A DNA stretch of 64,000 bases, from positions 33,114 through 97,113 of the forward strand of contig JBAVYH010000095.1 of assembly GCA_049698695.1 (NCBI GenBank), in the 5' to 3' direction. This document shows positions 33,524-41,500 of the stretch, in pieces; the first letter of the stretch is position 1; each line of letters begins with the position of its first letter. Both the position numbers and the translations under genes were made by a program. The stretch comes from Bog-375 sp049698695 (GTDB lineage: Bacteria > Acidobacteriota > Terriglobia > Bryobacterales > Bryobacteraceae). The notes under the pieces are model-generated. The model was not told where the DNA came from. It was given only the letters and a program-made list of their open reading frames with translations, and ran no database searches.

Positions 33524-33607
33524 GTAGGGGCGAGGCATGCCTCGCCCGCGCCATGCGTGCTCACAACCGCTTGCTTACGGGCCGGGCCGGGCGTGCCAGG
33601 CCCCTAC
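33524..33607. repeat. Composite REP-like element between imuB and dnaE2
   Basis: An 84-bp unit bounded by inverted ends gtaggggc and gcccctac. It contains a 20-bp perfect palindrome (33528-33547) and a degenerate second palindrome (from about 33579). The ends and the core are like those at 21923-21960, and its left end is 12 bp from the dnaE2 start codon. Confidence 0.75.
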
Positions 33608-33648
33608 GACCGATGGAGGGTGGGTTAGCGTATTTACAGAATTTGTAC

Positions 33649-34938
33649 TTAGTCATAACTTCCTTCCACAAACCAGCCTCTTATCTCGCAATAGATGCGG
33701 TAGAGTGCGCCATCGGAAAGCGCAATGTCCCATTCGTCGCGCGACCAGGGGTCGGTGGTCCACCAGTCGCCGGAGGTGCGCCAGGGGCCGGCGCGATTGA
33801 GAATTCGGCCGTGAATACCCTCGGCAGCCAGGTAACTGGGTTGGCCGGAAGCCAGGGTGACGCGGGCCATGCGGGGAGGGCGATACATGCGGATGACGAG
33901 GGGACAGACGCCACTGTCCCAAGGCGCCGCCTTTGCGCCGCGTGGACAGTGGTGTCTGTCCCACTGCCGCGAAGTAGGGTTGACAGGCGGAAGCGCCTGT
34001 CCCACTTTGAAGGCATCGGGACGATAGGTGTCGAGCAATTCAGGGCAACCTGCACGGCCTTCGCCGACAATGGCCTGGATGCGCGCCAGCGTCAGCTCCA
34101 GCTTCACCGGCTCCGGCGAGGCGGGCACGAAAAGGCCGCCCTGCGCGGCTCGCGGCTTCACCGGGTTCACACCCAGCCAGATCCGTTCGACCGGCGCTGC
34201 CGGTGGATGGCCGGCAAGATCGAGTCGCAGCAGTTTCAATAACGATTTGCCATCGAGCGACGGCGCCGGCAGCCGCAACGTGCGTTCGTGAACGGCGTGC
34301 GTCTCCAGATGCAGGCGGAGGCGAAGCTCATTGGTGGCCAGCCCGCGCGTGGCCAGCCGCGTGATGAGGCCATTCAGCAGTCGCGCCAGCCAAAACTCCA
34401 GCGGCTCCAGCAGCTCCACCGGATATTCCAGATCGAGCTCTTCTGCAAATCGCGCCGGCTCTTCGACCAGCAGCAGCTTGCGCTCCGCTTCCCCGCGCGC
34501 CAGCTCGCGCAGTTGTAACCCTTCCGCGCCCAGCCGCTCGGCAATCCCCAGCGGCGGCAGCGCCGCAAAATCCTGAAAACGGCGAATGCCCCAGCGCTCG
34601 AGCGTTTCCTGCAACTCGGCGGAAGGCGCCAGCAGCGCAACCGGCAGCTTGCCCAGGAACTTGGCTTCATCGCCCTGCGGAACTATGCTTACGCCCGGAA
34701 ATCCGCGCGCGGCGCAGATGGCGGCGTCAGGATTAGCGGCCAACGCGATAGCCGCCTGTACACCGGTATCGGCGGCGCGGCGCGCGATGGCAGAGGCCAG
34801 TTCCTGCGCTGCGCCGAAGAGGCGGTCCAGGCCGGCCACGTCGCAAGTGACGGTATCGGCCGCGGTCCTCTCCACCAGCGGCGAAAAATCGAACGCCACC
34901 GCCGCCAGGTTTCCCGTGCCATGCAAACAGGCGAACAT
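33649..34938 (-). CDS. imuB: ImuB-type Y-family polymerase-like protein
   Basis: A 429-residue protein of the ImuB group, which resembles Y-family polymerases but lacks catalytic activity and links ImuA, DnaE2 and the beta clamp. Seen: N-terminus FACLHGTGNLAAVAFDFSP, the finger-thumb region (LLLVEEPARFAEELDLEYPVELL) and the characteristic C-terminus (IYCEIRGWFVEGSYD). Between DTYRPDAFKV and VIRMYRPPRMARV, about 37 residues (including NPTSRQWDRHHCPRGAKA) are encoded by a palindromic repeat at 33896-34007 inserted in frame. imuA ends 3 bp before its start. Confidence 0.88.
   Translation of the reverse strand: MFACLHGTGNLAAVAFDFSPLVERTAADTVTCDVAGLDRLFGAAQELASAIARRAADTGVQAAIALAANPDAAICAARGFPGVSIVPQGDEAKFLGKLPVALLAPSAELQETLERWGIRRFQDFAALPPLGIAERLGAEGLQLRELARGEAERKLLLVEEPARFAEELDLEYPVELLEPLEFWLARLLNGLITRLATRGLATNELRLRLHLETHAVHERTLRLPAPSLDGKSLLKLLRLDLAGHPPAAPVERIWLGVNPVKPRAAQGGLFVPASPEPVKLELTLARIQAIVGEGRAGCPELLDTYRPDAFKVGQALPPVNPTSRQWDRHHCPRGAKAAPWDSGVCPLVIRMYRPPRMARVTLASGQPSYLAAEGIHGRILNRAGPWRTSGDWWTTDPWSRDEWDIALSDGALYRIYCEIRGWFVEGSYD
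33901..33962. repeat. Large hairpin inserted in frame inside imuB
   Basis: A 19-bp arm at 33901-33919 pairs with 33944-33962 with one mismatch (a G-U pair in RNA), plus an inner ggcgc/gcgcc stem. It is in the coding frame of imuB and lies in the inserted residues. Confidence 0.85.
33982..34001. repeat. Second hairpin in the imuB insertion
   Basis: A perfect 8-bp stem (gacaggcg/cgcctgtc) with a GAAG tetraloop, 19 bp beyond the larger hairpin. A related gacaggcg...tcccac sequence occurs at about 21986-21998. Confidence 0.75.
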
Positions 34939-34941
34939 AAG

Positions 34942-35745
34942 TTACTCCAACGCGCCGGTATCGAAAACGGGGGTAAGGCCTCGTTCCGTAACGACAGGAC
35001 CAACCGCTCCCTCACGGTCGCGGCTCCGATGTGCGTTCAGAGCTGCGACCGTGAGGGAGCGGTTGCAGGCGACTGAACTGGTTATTTCATGACAGGCCCT
35101 GATGGCACATCCCGGCTTGCGCCGCGCCACCGCCACGCGCATGCCGCCGAGCAGCCGCGCGGAATCGAGCTCACCCGACCAGCGAGCGCGCTCCCGTGAC
35201 AACTCCAGCATCAGGCTGGCGCAGGTTTTGGCGTTCGATTGCCGCTCGACGGCAATCAGCACGGTGGGGGTATGCTCCACGGCGCGGCGCAAACGGAACC
35301 AGGAAGTGAGCGAGATGCGGCGCGCGGCCGACGCCGGAGTATCGCCCAGGTCCAACGCCACCACACCGAAGCCGCCGCCTTGCAGCAGCAGGTCCGCCGC
35401 ACGAAGCGCGTGCTCGGCGTTGTGGCCGCAGCGGATCCACAACAACCGCGGCAACTCCACGCCGGCAGCCGCGGCGGAAAGCGGATCGAATACATCCTCG
35501 GCATCCACTAGGGCGCAAAACTCCTGGCGCGCGGTGGCTCCGGCAAGAATCGAAACCAGCAGGCTGGCGCGGCCGGAAGATGGCGCTCCGAAAATCTCCG
35601 TGAGGCATCCGCGCGGCAGCCCGCCGGTTGCCAAGTCGATTTCCGGAACGCCGCTCGGAACCGTTTCTGCAACCGGTTTCGCCTGCCACCCCAAGCGCCC
35701 GCCGAGCAGCGATTCGAACTGTTTTTGGAGCAGCGCCGCGCCCAT
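34942..35745 (-). CDS. imuA: ImuA-type RecA-like mutagenesis protein
   Basis: A 267-residue RecA-related ATPase-like protein. It opens with GVPEIDLATGGLPRGCLTEI and a degenerate P-loop (FGAPSSGRASLLV), followed by VDAEDVFDPLSA and LLWIRCGHNAEHALRAADLL, as in ImuA partners of DnaE2. The C-terminal 40 residues (with NRSLTVAALN and DREGAVGP) are encoded by an inserted palindromic element at 35001-35065, so the native C-terminus has been extended. It is the first gene of the imuA-imuB-dnaE2 cassette and is divergent from an HxlR regulator. A LexA-like box overlaps its ribosome-site region. Confidence 0.85.
   Translation of the reverse strand: MGAALLQKQFESLLGGRLGWQAKPVAETVPSGVPEIDLATGGLPRGCLTEIFGAPSSGRASLLVSILAGATARQEFCALVDAEDVFDPLSAAAAGVELPRLLWIRCGHNAEHALRAADLLLQGGGFGVVALDLGDTPASAARRISLTSWFRLRRAVEHTPTVLIAVERQSNAKTCASLMLELSRERARWSGELDSARLLGGMRVAVARRKPGCAIRACHEITSSVACNRSLTVAALNAHRSRDREGAVGPVVTERGLTPVFDTGALE
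35001..35065. repeat. 21-bp perfect inverted repeat inserted in frame at the end of imuA
   Basis: Arms at 35001-35021 and 35045-35065 are perfect reverse complements around a 23-nt loop that itself has a ggctc/gagct pair. Read on the imuA strand, the arms encode RSLTVAAL and DREGAV. A truncated second copy is at 36979-37016. Confidence 0.9.
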
Positions 35746-35747
35746 TA

Positions 35748-35762
35748 TTTCGCCTTTTGTTC
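35748..35762. promoter_or_regulatory. LexA-like site before imuA (tentative)
   Basis: TTTC-N7-GTTC read on the plus strand (GAAC-N7-GAAA on the imuA strand), one mismatch from the GTTC-N7-GTTC direct repeat recognised by LexA in Alphaproteobacteria. It lies 3-17 bp upstream of the imuA start. Cassettes of this type are normally SOS-controlled. The site preference of LexA in this lineage is not known to me. Confidence 0.35.
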
Positions 35763-35834
35763 GCCTACTTGATTTTTACAGAAATGGCGGGCAGTGTCAA
35801 TTGGTACGAGCCGATACGACCTGCCTCAAATTTA

Positions 35835-35851
35835 ACTTGCGTTTCACAAGT
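35835..35851. promoter_or_regulatory. Inverted repeat before the HxlR gene, possible operator
   Basis: ACTTG-N7-CAAGT, overlapping the likely -35 region, with GATAAT about 6 bp further on and the hxlR-like ATG at 35866. HxlR proteins bind inverted repeats, so this is an autoregulation candidate. It is inferred from position only. Confidence 0.35.
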
Positions 35852-35865
35852 GATTCGGATAATTT

Positions 35866-36333
35866 ATGAAAATGCCTGGGGGGCCGAAGTCAAAAAGGCG
35901 GTCTGGCTGCCCGGTGAGCATCTCCCTGGAGTTGTTGGGAGATCGCTGGTCGTTGCTGGTGATTCGCGACCTGATGGTGCGCGGGCTCCGGACATTTAAG
36001 GAGTTCCAGGAATCGGGCGAAGGGATCGCCACGAACGTTCTGGCGGACCGTCTGCAGAAGCTTGAAGCGGCGGGGATCATCGCCGCGGAAGCGGATGAGG
36101 CGGATGGAAGAAGGGTAAACTACCGGCTCACGGAAAAAGGCATCGACCTGGCGCCGGTGCTTTTGGAGTTGCTGATTTGGGGAGCGCGGCACGAAGAGAC
36201 AGGGGCGCCGTGCGCGCTGATCGAGGAAATGGAGAAAAATCGCGAAGCGGTGCTCGCCGAAGCCCGGCGACGATGGCGGGATCGCGATTCGACTCCACTG
36301 ATACCCAAGTTTGGGGAGGGCGCCGGGTTGTAA
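35866..36333 (+). CDS. HxlR family transcriptional regulator
   Basis: A 155-residue winged-helix regulator of the HxlR group. The N-terminus has the conserved cysteine preceding the fold (RSGCPVSISLELLGDRW, Cys15), then LLVIRDLMVRGLRTFKEF, the recognition helix region (ATNVLADRLQKLEAAGII) and the wing (DGRRVNYRLTEKG). HxlR proteins often sense electrophiles or redox state through such cysteines. It is followed at 36 bp by the DinB-like gene in the same orientation, and the imu cassette diverges from it. Target genes are unknown. Confidence 0.9.
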   Translation: MKMPGGPKSKRRSGCPVSISLELLGDRWSLLVIRDLMVRGLRTFKEFQESGEGIATNVLADRLQKLEAAGIIAAEADEADGRRVNYRLTEKGIDLAPVLLELLIWGARHEETGAPCALIEEMEKNREAVLAEARRRWRDRDSTPLIPKFGEGAGL

Positions 36334-36369
36334 TGCAGCACTTAGGAGAGATAAAAAGTGGAAACTACC

Positions 36370-36972
36370 ATGAAGAGAATTTCAGCGCTTTCCAGCGCAA
36401 TGCTGTTTGTGGGCGCCGCCGCATTCGGCCAGGGACTCACTCAAGCGGATCGGGAGCGGGGCGTCCAGTATCTCGAGCAAACCCGCGACGGCGTGGTCGC
36501 GGCTGTGAAGGGACTCTCGGACGCTCAGATGAAGTTTAAATCGGCGCCGGACCGTTGGTCTGTGGCGGAAACGCTAGAACACATTGCCAAGGCCGAAGAT
36601 TTGCTCTTCCAGATGGTAACGGATAAGGTCATGAAGGCGCCCGCGGGACCCGCCGACCGCGACACGGCGAAAATCGACGCCATGGTTTTGGCCAGGATCC
36701 CGGACCGAAGCCACAAAGTCCAGGCGCCGCCGCCGTTGGTGCCCACGGGCAATTGGACGCCAGCCGAGTGCCTCGATCATTTTCTGAAGAGCCGCGCCAA
36801 AACAATCGCGTTTCTGGAATCGACGTCGGACTTACGCGAGCATGCCGCCGACAGCCCGCTTGGGCAGCCGCTGGACGGATACGAATGGCTGCTGTATATC
36901 GCGGCGCACAGCGAGAGACACACAAAACAGATTCTCGAAGTGAAGGCCGATCCAAACTTCCCAAAGAATTAG
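36370..36972 (+). CDS. Exported DinB-like four-helix protein
   Basis: A 200-residue protein from the ATG at 36370. A signal peptide (MKRISALSSAMLFVGAAAFG) is followed by a DinB/DfsB-like four-helix bundle. Possible metal-ligand histidines sit in ETLEHIAKAEDLLFQM, ECLDHFLKSRAK and YIAAHSERHTKQIL, the three-His pattern of DinB-like hydrolases and thiol transferases. Most DinB proteins are cytoplasmic, so export is notable. It lies in the same direction as the HxlR gene, 36 bp downstream, and probably shares its transcript. Confidence 0.82.
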   Translation: MKRISALSSAMLFVGAAAFGQGLTQADRERGVQYLEQTRDGVVAAVKGLSDAQMKFKSAPDRWSVAETLEHIAKAEDLLFQMVTDKVMKAPAGPADRDTAKIDAMVLARIPDRSHKVQAPPPLVPTGNWTPAECLDHFLKSRAKTIAFLESTSDLREHAADSPLGQPLDGYEWLLYIAAHSERHTKQILEVKADPNFPKN

Positions 36973-36978
36973 CGCATG

Positions 36979-37016
36979 CTCTGAACGCATCGGAGCCGCG
37001 ACCGTGATGGAGCAGT
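36979..37016. repeat. Truncated copy of the imuA palindromic element
   Basis: The run ctctgaacgca..tcggagc..gcgaccgtga matches the loop and right arm of the element in imuA (opposite orientation), with a 2-bp gap and two substitutions. The left arm is missing. It lies between the DinB-like gene and the BNR gene. Confidence 0.75.
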
Positions 37017-37043
37017 CGTACAGTCATTAAATAGGAGGGGAAT

Positions 37044-38159
37044 ATGAGCAACGTACGCGTATTGGTTGGCACACGCAAGGGAGCGTTCGTGCTGACAGCG
37101 GACGGCAAACGCGATAAGTGGGATGTAAGTGGCCCGCACTTTGCGGGTTGGGAAATCTACCATGTGAAGGGCTCGCCCGCGGACCCGAACCGGCTATACG
37201 CATCGCAGTCGAGCGGCTGGTCCGGGCAGGTAATCGAGCGTTCGAACGACGGCGGCAAAACCTGGGAGCCGGTGGGCAATAAGTTCGTCTATGACGGCGT
37301 GCCCGGCACGCACCAGTGGTACGACGGCACACCGCACCCCTGGGAATTCAAGCGGGTCTGGCACCTGGAACCGTCGCTGACCGATCCGGACACGGTCTAC
37401 GCCGGCGTGGAAGACGCCGCCTTGTTCCGCTCGACCGATGCCGGCGCGACGTGGCAGGAACTCGCCGGACTGCGCGGCCACGGCTCCGGGCCGCATTGGC
37501 AGCCGGGCGCCGGCGGCATGTGCCTGCACACCATTCTTCTCGATCCGGGCGGCAACGGCCGCATCTCTATCGCCATCTCGGCGGCGGGCGCGTTCCGCAG
37601 CGACGACTCAGGGGTGACATGGCAGCCGATCAATCGCGGATTGCGTTCGCAATACATCCCCGATCCGACTGCCGAGGTGGGCCATTGCGTTCACCACATG
37701 GCGATGCACCCTTCCCGGCCGAACGTCCTGTTCATGCAAAAGCACTGGGACGTGATGCGCAGCGACAACGGCGGCGATTCCTGGCAGGAAGTCAGCGGCA
37801 ACCTGCCGACCGATTTCGGCTTCGTCATCGACGTCCACGCGCACGAGCCGGAAACCATTTTCGTGGTCCCGATCAAGAGCGACTCGGAGCACTTTCCACT
37901 CGAAGGCAAACTGCGCGTGTACCGCAGCCGCACCGGCGGTAACGAGTGGGAGCCGCTCACCAAAGGGCTGCCGCAAAGCGACTGCTACGTGAACGTGCTG
38001 CGCGATGCGATGGCGGTGGATTCGCTTGACCAGTGCGGCGTCTATTTCGGCACCACCGGCGGGCAAGTCTACGCGTCTGCCGACGCCGGCGACAGTTGGG
38101 CGCCCATCGTCCGTGATCTTCCGGCCGTGCTATCCGTCGAGGTCCAGACGCTGCCATGA
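37044..38159 (+). CDS. BNR/sialidase-type beta-propeller protein
   Basis: A 371-residue protein with repeated Asp-box motifs (SNDGGKTWEPV, STDAGATWQEL, SDDSGVTWQPI, SDNGGDSWQEV, SADAGDSWAPI) that mark propeller blades of sialidase/WD40-like fold. There is no signal peptide, so it is probably cytoplasmic. An AGGAGGGG ribosome site precedes the ATG. Catalytic sialidase residues are not evident. Its stop overlaps the start of the MoaD-like gene by four bases (ATGA), so the two are made together. A ligand-binding or partner role is inferred. Confidence 0.85.
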   Translation: MSNVRVLVGTRKGAFVLTADGKRDKWDVSGPHFAGWEIYHVKGSPADPNRLYASQSSGWSGQVIERSNDGGKTWEPVGNKFVYDGVPGTHQWYDGTPHPWEFKRVWHLEPSLTDPDTVYAGVEDAALFRSTDAGATWQELAGLRGHGSGPHWQPGAGGMCLHTILLDPGGNGRISIAISAAGAFRSDDSGVTWQPINRGLRSQYIPDPTAEVGHCVHHMAMHPSRPNVLFMQKHWDVMRSDNGGDSWQEVSGNLPTDFGFVIDVHAHEPETIFVVPIKSDSEHFPLEGKLRVYRSRTGGNEWEPLTKGLPQSDCYVNVLRDAMAVDSLDQCGVYFGTTGGQVYASADAGDSWAPIVRDLPAVLSVEVQTLP

Positions 38160-38452
38160 TCCGGGTGGAGCTTCCGTCGCATCTACGGACCCTGGCGCAC
38201 ATCGCGGGCGAGGTGCGGCTTGAGGTCGAAGGTCCGGCCACGCAGCGCTCGGTGCTGAATGCGCTGGAGGCCCGTTATCCCGTGCTGCAAGGGACGATCC
38301 GAGACCACGTCACGCAGCAGCGCCGCCCCTTCGTGCGCTTCTTCGCCAGCGCCGAAGACTTGTCCCACGAATCGCCGGACGCTCCGCTGCCGGAGGCAGT
38401 GGCAAACGGAGCCGAGCCATTGCTGATTGTGGGAGCGATCGCGGGAGGGTAG
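38156..38452 (+). CDS. MoaD/ThiS family ubiquitin-like protein
   Basis: A 98-residue beta-grasp protein. It begins IRVELPSHLRTLAH, contains VRLEVEGPATQRSVLNALE and ends in a Gly-Gly dipeptide (LLIVGAIAGG), the tail that ubiquitin-like sulfur carriers need for adenylation. Such proteins deliver sulfur for cofactor or thiol-modified tRNA synthesis or become conjugated to proteins. No MoaB/E/ThiF partner lies nearby. The four-base overlap with the BNR gene shows coupled translation. Confidence 0.88.
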   Translation: MIRVELPSHLRTLAHIAGEVRLEVEGPATQRSVLNALEARYPVLQGTIRDHVTQQRRPFVRFFASAEDLSHESPDAPLPEAVANGAEPLLIVGAIAGG

Positions 38453-38544
38453 GGCAGCCGCGATCTGACGGGGCGCTCCTCGAAACTCCGGCGCGCGGCC
38501 TGGCGGCGCGCCGGAGCAGACCTGAATTCGGTTTCCAGGAGCGG

Positions 38545-41500
38545 CTATTGTTGAACCGTAATCAGAACGCCCGAAGGCGACGACACGCCCGAGATCGTTG
38601 CAATAACCGACCAGTCTCCGTCAGCCAGCGTGGTAGGAATCTGGATCGCCAACTGATACAACCCCTCAAAACCCGGCGACAGGGCAGCGGCATTGCCGTA
38701 AACGTTTGCCGGCAGGCCTCCCACCGTCGCGGTCACCGTATTCGCGGTTAAGTAGGTAGTGCCGGAGGGCACCACGACACCGCCGGGCGCCGGCGGAGCG
38801 GTCGGTCCGAAGCCCGTTCCCCAGAAGATAATCCAGTCCCCCGGTTTGGCCGGCACCGTCGTCATGCCGGGGAAAGTCCCGTTCTTCACGGCAAGGCTGT
38901 AGTCGGTTCTGGTAGCGACCGCGTAACTGCCCCATTGGAAGAAAGCAGGTTGGAGCGCTTGCGCCGTTACGGTGACGGGCGCGCTGGTCCCGTTCGAATT
39001 GGTCACCGTGATCGACACGTTGCCGGGAGCGACGTTGGGAGCCAGCGCATTGATCTGTCCCGGGCCGATGTAAGCGATGTAAGCGGGCAGTCCACCGACG
39101 CTGACGCTTACTCCGTCCAGCTCCGCCGGCAGGGTACCGCTCAAAATCGCGTTGGCCCAGTTATCGGTCGTCGACGAAAAATTGGTTCCGAAAATGGTGA
39201 ACAAGGAATTCGGAGCAATGCCCGCTTGATAGCTGGCGGCGCTTCCTATGCCGCCCGGGTTGATGGCTGGCGGGGCCGGAGCCGGAGCAAGCCTGAACAC
39301 GGTGCCAAAGCTACCCGCGCCTCCCGAGGTGGTACCGTAGAAGGTCCCGTCAGCGGCTTGAATCAACGCACCCATTGGATAGGCGCCGTCGGTCACGTTG
39401 AAACTATGCAGAGTCGTCAAGTTACCCGTAGGAGTAATTTCGAAGATCGTGCCGTAGTTGTTAGTACCGCCTTCATATGTTGTGCCGAAGAAGTTGCCGT
39501 CGCCGGCTTGAACCAGCGCGCCGTAAGGTTGCGCGCCGTCCGTCGAAGTGAAGTTGTGCAGGGTGGTCAGTGCGCCCGCTGGAGTGAGTTTGAAGACGGT
39601 CCCAAAACCATTGGCTCCGCCTTGGTTCGTCGTCCCATAGAAGTTTCCGTCCTTGGCCTGAATCACCCCGCCATAGAGGTATTTGCCGTCGGGCCCACCG
39701 AAGCTGTGCAAAGTTGTCAGCGCACCCGCTGGGGTGATCTTGAAAACGATTCCCCAGGCGTTGGCGCCACCGCTGAACGTTGTGCCGTAGAGGTTCCCGT
39801 CGCTGGCTTGAATCAGCCCGGCATAGGGACCGTCTCCATCGGTAAGAGCGAAGTTGTACAACGTCGTCAGGACACCCGGTGGGGTGATTTTGAACACCGT
39901 TCCAAAACCCCCGGAACCTCCGCCGGCGGTGGTCCCGTAGAAGTTCCCGTCGCTGCCTTGAATCAGGCTGGATTCCGGCACCGAGCCATCGGTTCCACCG
40001 AACCCATGCACGACTGTGAACACGCCCGCTGACGTGACCTTGAAGACAGTCCCGTCATTGTTGGCGTCGCCGCCCATGCTTGTTGTCCCGTAAAAGCTCC
40101 CGTCGCTGGCTTGGATCAGCCCCGCGCAGGGCTTGGTGCCGTCGGTCTCGGTGAAACTATGAAGAGTCGTCACCGTGCCCGCCGGGGTCATTTTGAAAAT
40201 CGCGCCATAGGTACTGCCTCCGCCGGTGCTCGTTGTCCCGTAGAAGTTCCCGTCGTTCGCCTGAAGAAGGCCTACCCATAAGGGATAAGCACCGTCGTCA
40301 TAATCGAAATTCACCAGAGTGGTAAGGGCCAGCACGGCTGCCGACGCGGTAGCCACGAAATTCTGCGTTTGATCGCTGCTCAGGTTGCTAAACGTGGCGC
40401 TCGACGGCACAAACGTATATCCGATCAGCGAAGGCGTGACCGTGTAAGTGCCGCCCGCCGAGACGATAACATCATAGATCCCCGAACTGGTTGTCGTTAT
40501 GGAGGCGTTGTTGGGTCCGCTCACGGTTACGGTGACACCGCTCAGACCACTCCCCGACAGCGTTACCGTACCGAAAAGAGTGTAAGTGGTGGCGGTGGCG
40601 CTGGTGGTGAAGCTCGTGATGGAGCCTTGACTAGTCCCGGCGGAGTTCTGTGCCCAAACCTGGAAGTAATACGTAGTGCTCGCGTTCAGCCCGGTAATAT
40701 TGGCGGTCACGGCCGAAGCGCTGGTGCCTGAGCCAATGTTTTGCTTGGGCGTAGAAGCGCTTCCGCTCAACGAACTGCTGGTGCCCCACTCGAACCAGAC
40801 CTCGGTGTCCGTGCCATTCGGATTCACCGATCCGCCCAGCGTAGCGGTGCTGCCAGTTACAGCCGATGGCGAACTCGTGCTCACCGTGGGAGCCTGGACT
40901 GCGGCGCCGAGGGTCAGCTTGAATACGGTGCCGTCATTATTCGCGCCGCCGTTCTGCGTTGTCCCATACAAACTCCCATCGGCGGCCTGAATCAACCAGC
41001 CGGTCGGGCTGTTCCCGTCACCGCCGGTAAACACGTGCAGCGTCGTCACCGTGCCCGCTGGGGTCACTTGGTAGAGCGTGCCATCGCCAACGGTTCCGCC
41101 CCAGCGGGCTTCACCATAGAAATTGCCGTCGCTGGCCTGGAGCAGCCCAATGGGCACACAGCCATCCAGGTTCGAGAAGCTGAATAGGGACGTGAGCGCG
41201 CCGGCCGGCGTCATCTTGAAGATCGTGCCGCACTGGTGGGGCCCTCCTTCTATCGTCGTACCGTAGAAGCTTCCGTCGCTAGCCTGGATCAGCGCTGCAC
41301 CGGCGCCGTCCGGGCCGGTAAAGCCGTCGTTCGCAGTGAAAGTGTACAAGGTAGTCAGGTCGCCACCCAGTGTGATTCTGAAGATCGTGCCATATCCGCT
41401 TGCTCCGGCATCCGTCGACCCGTAGAGGTTTCCGTCCCTGGCCTGCATTAGAACCCCCCCGGGTTCACCACCGTCATTGCCGCCAGTGAAGGTGTACAAG

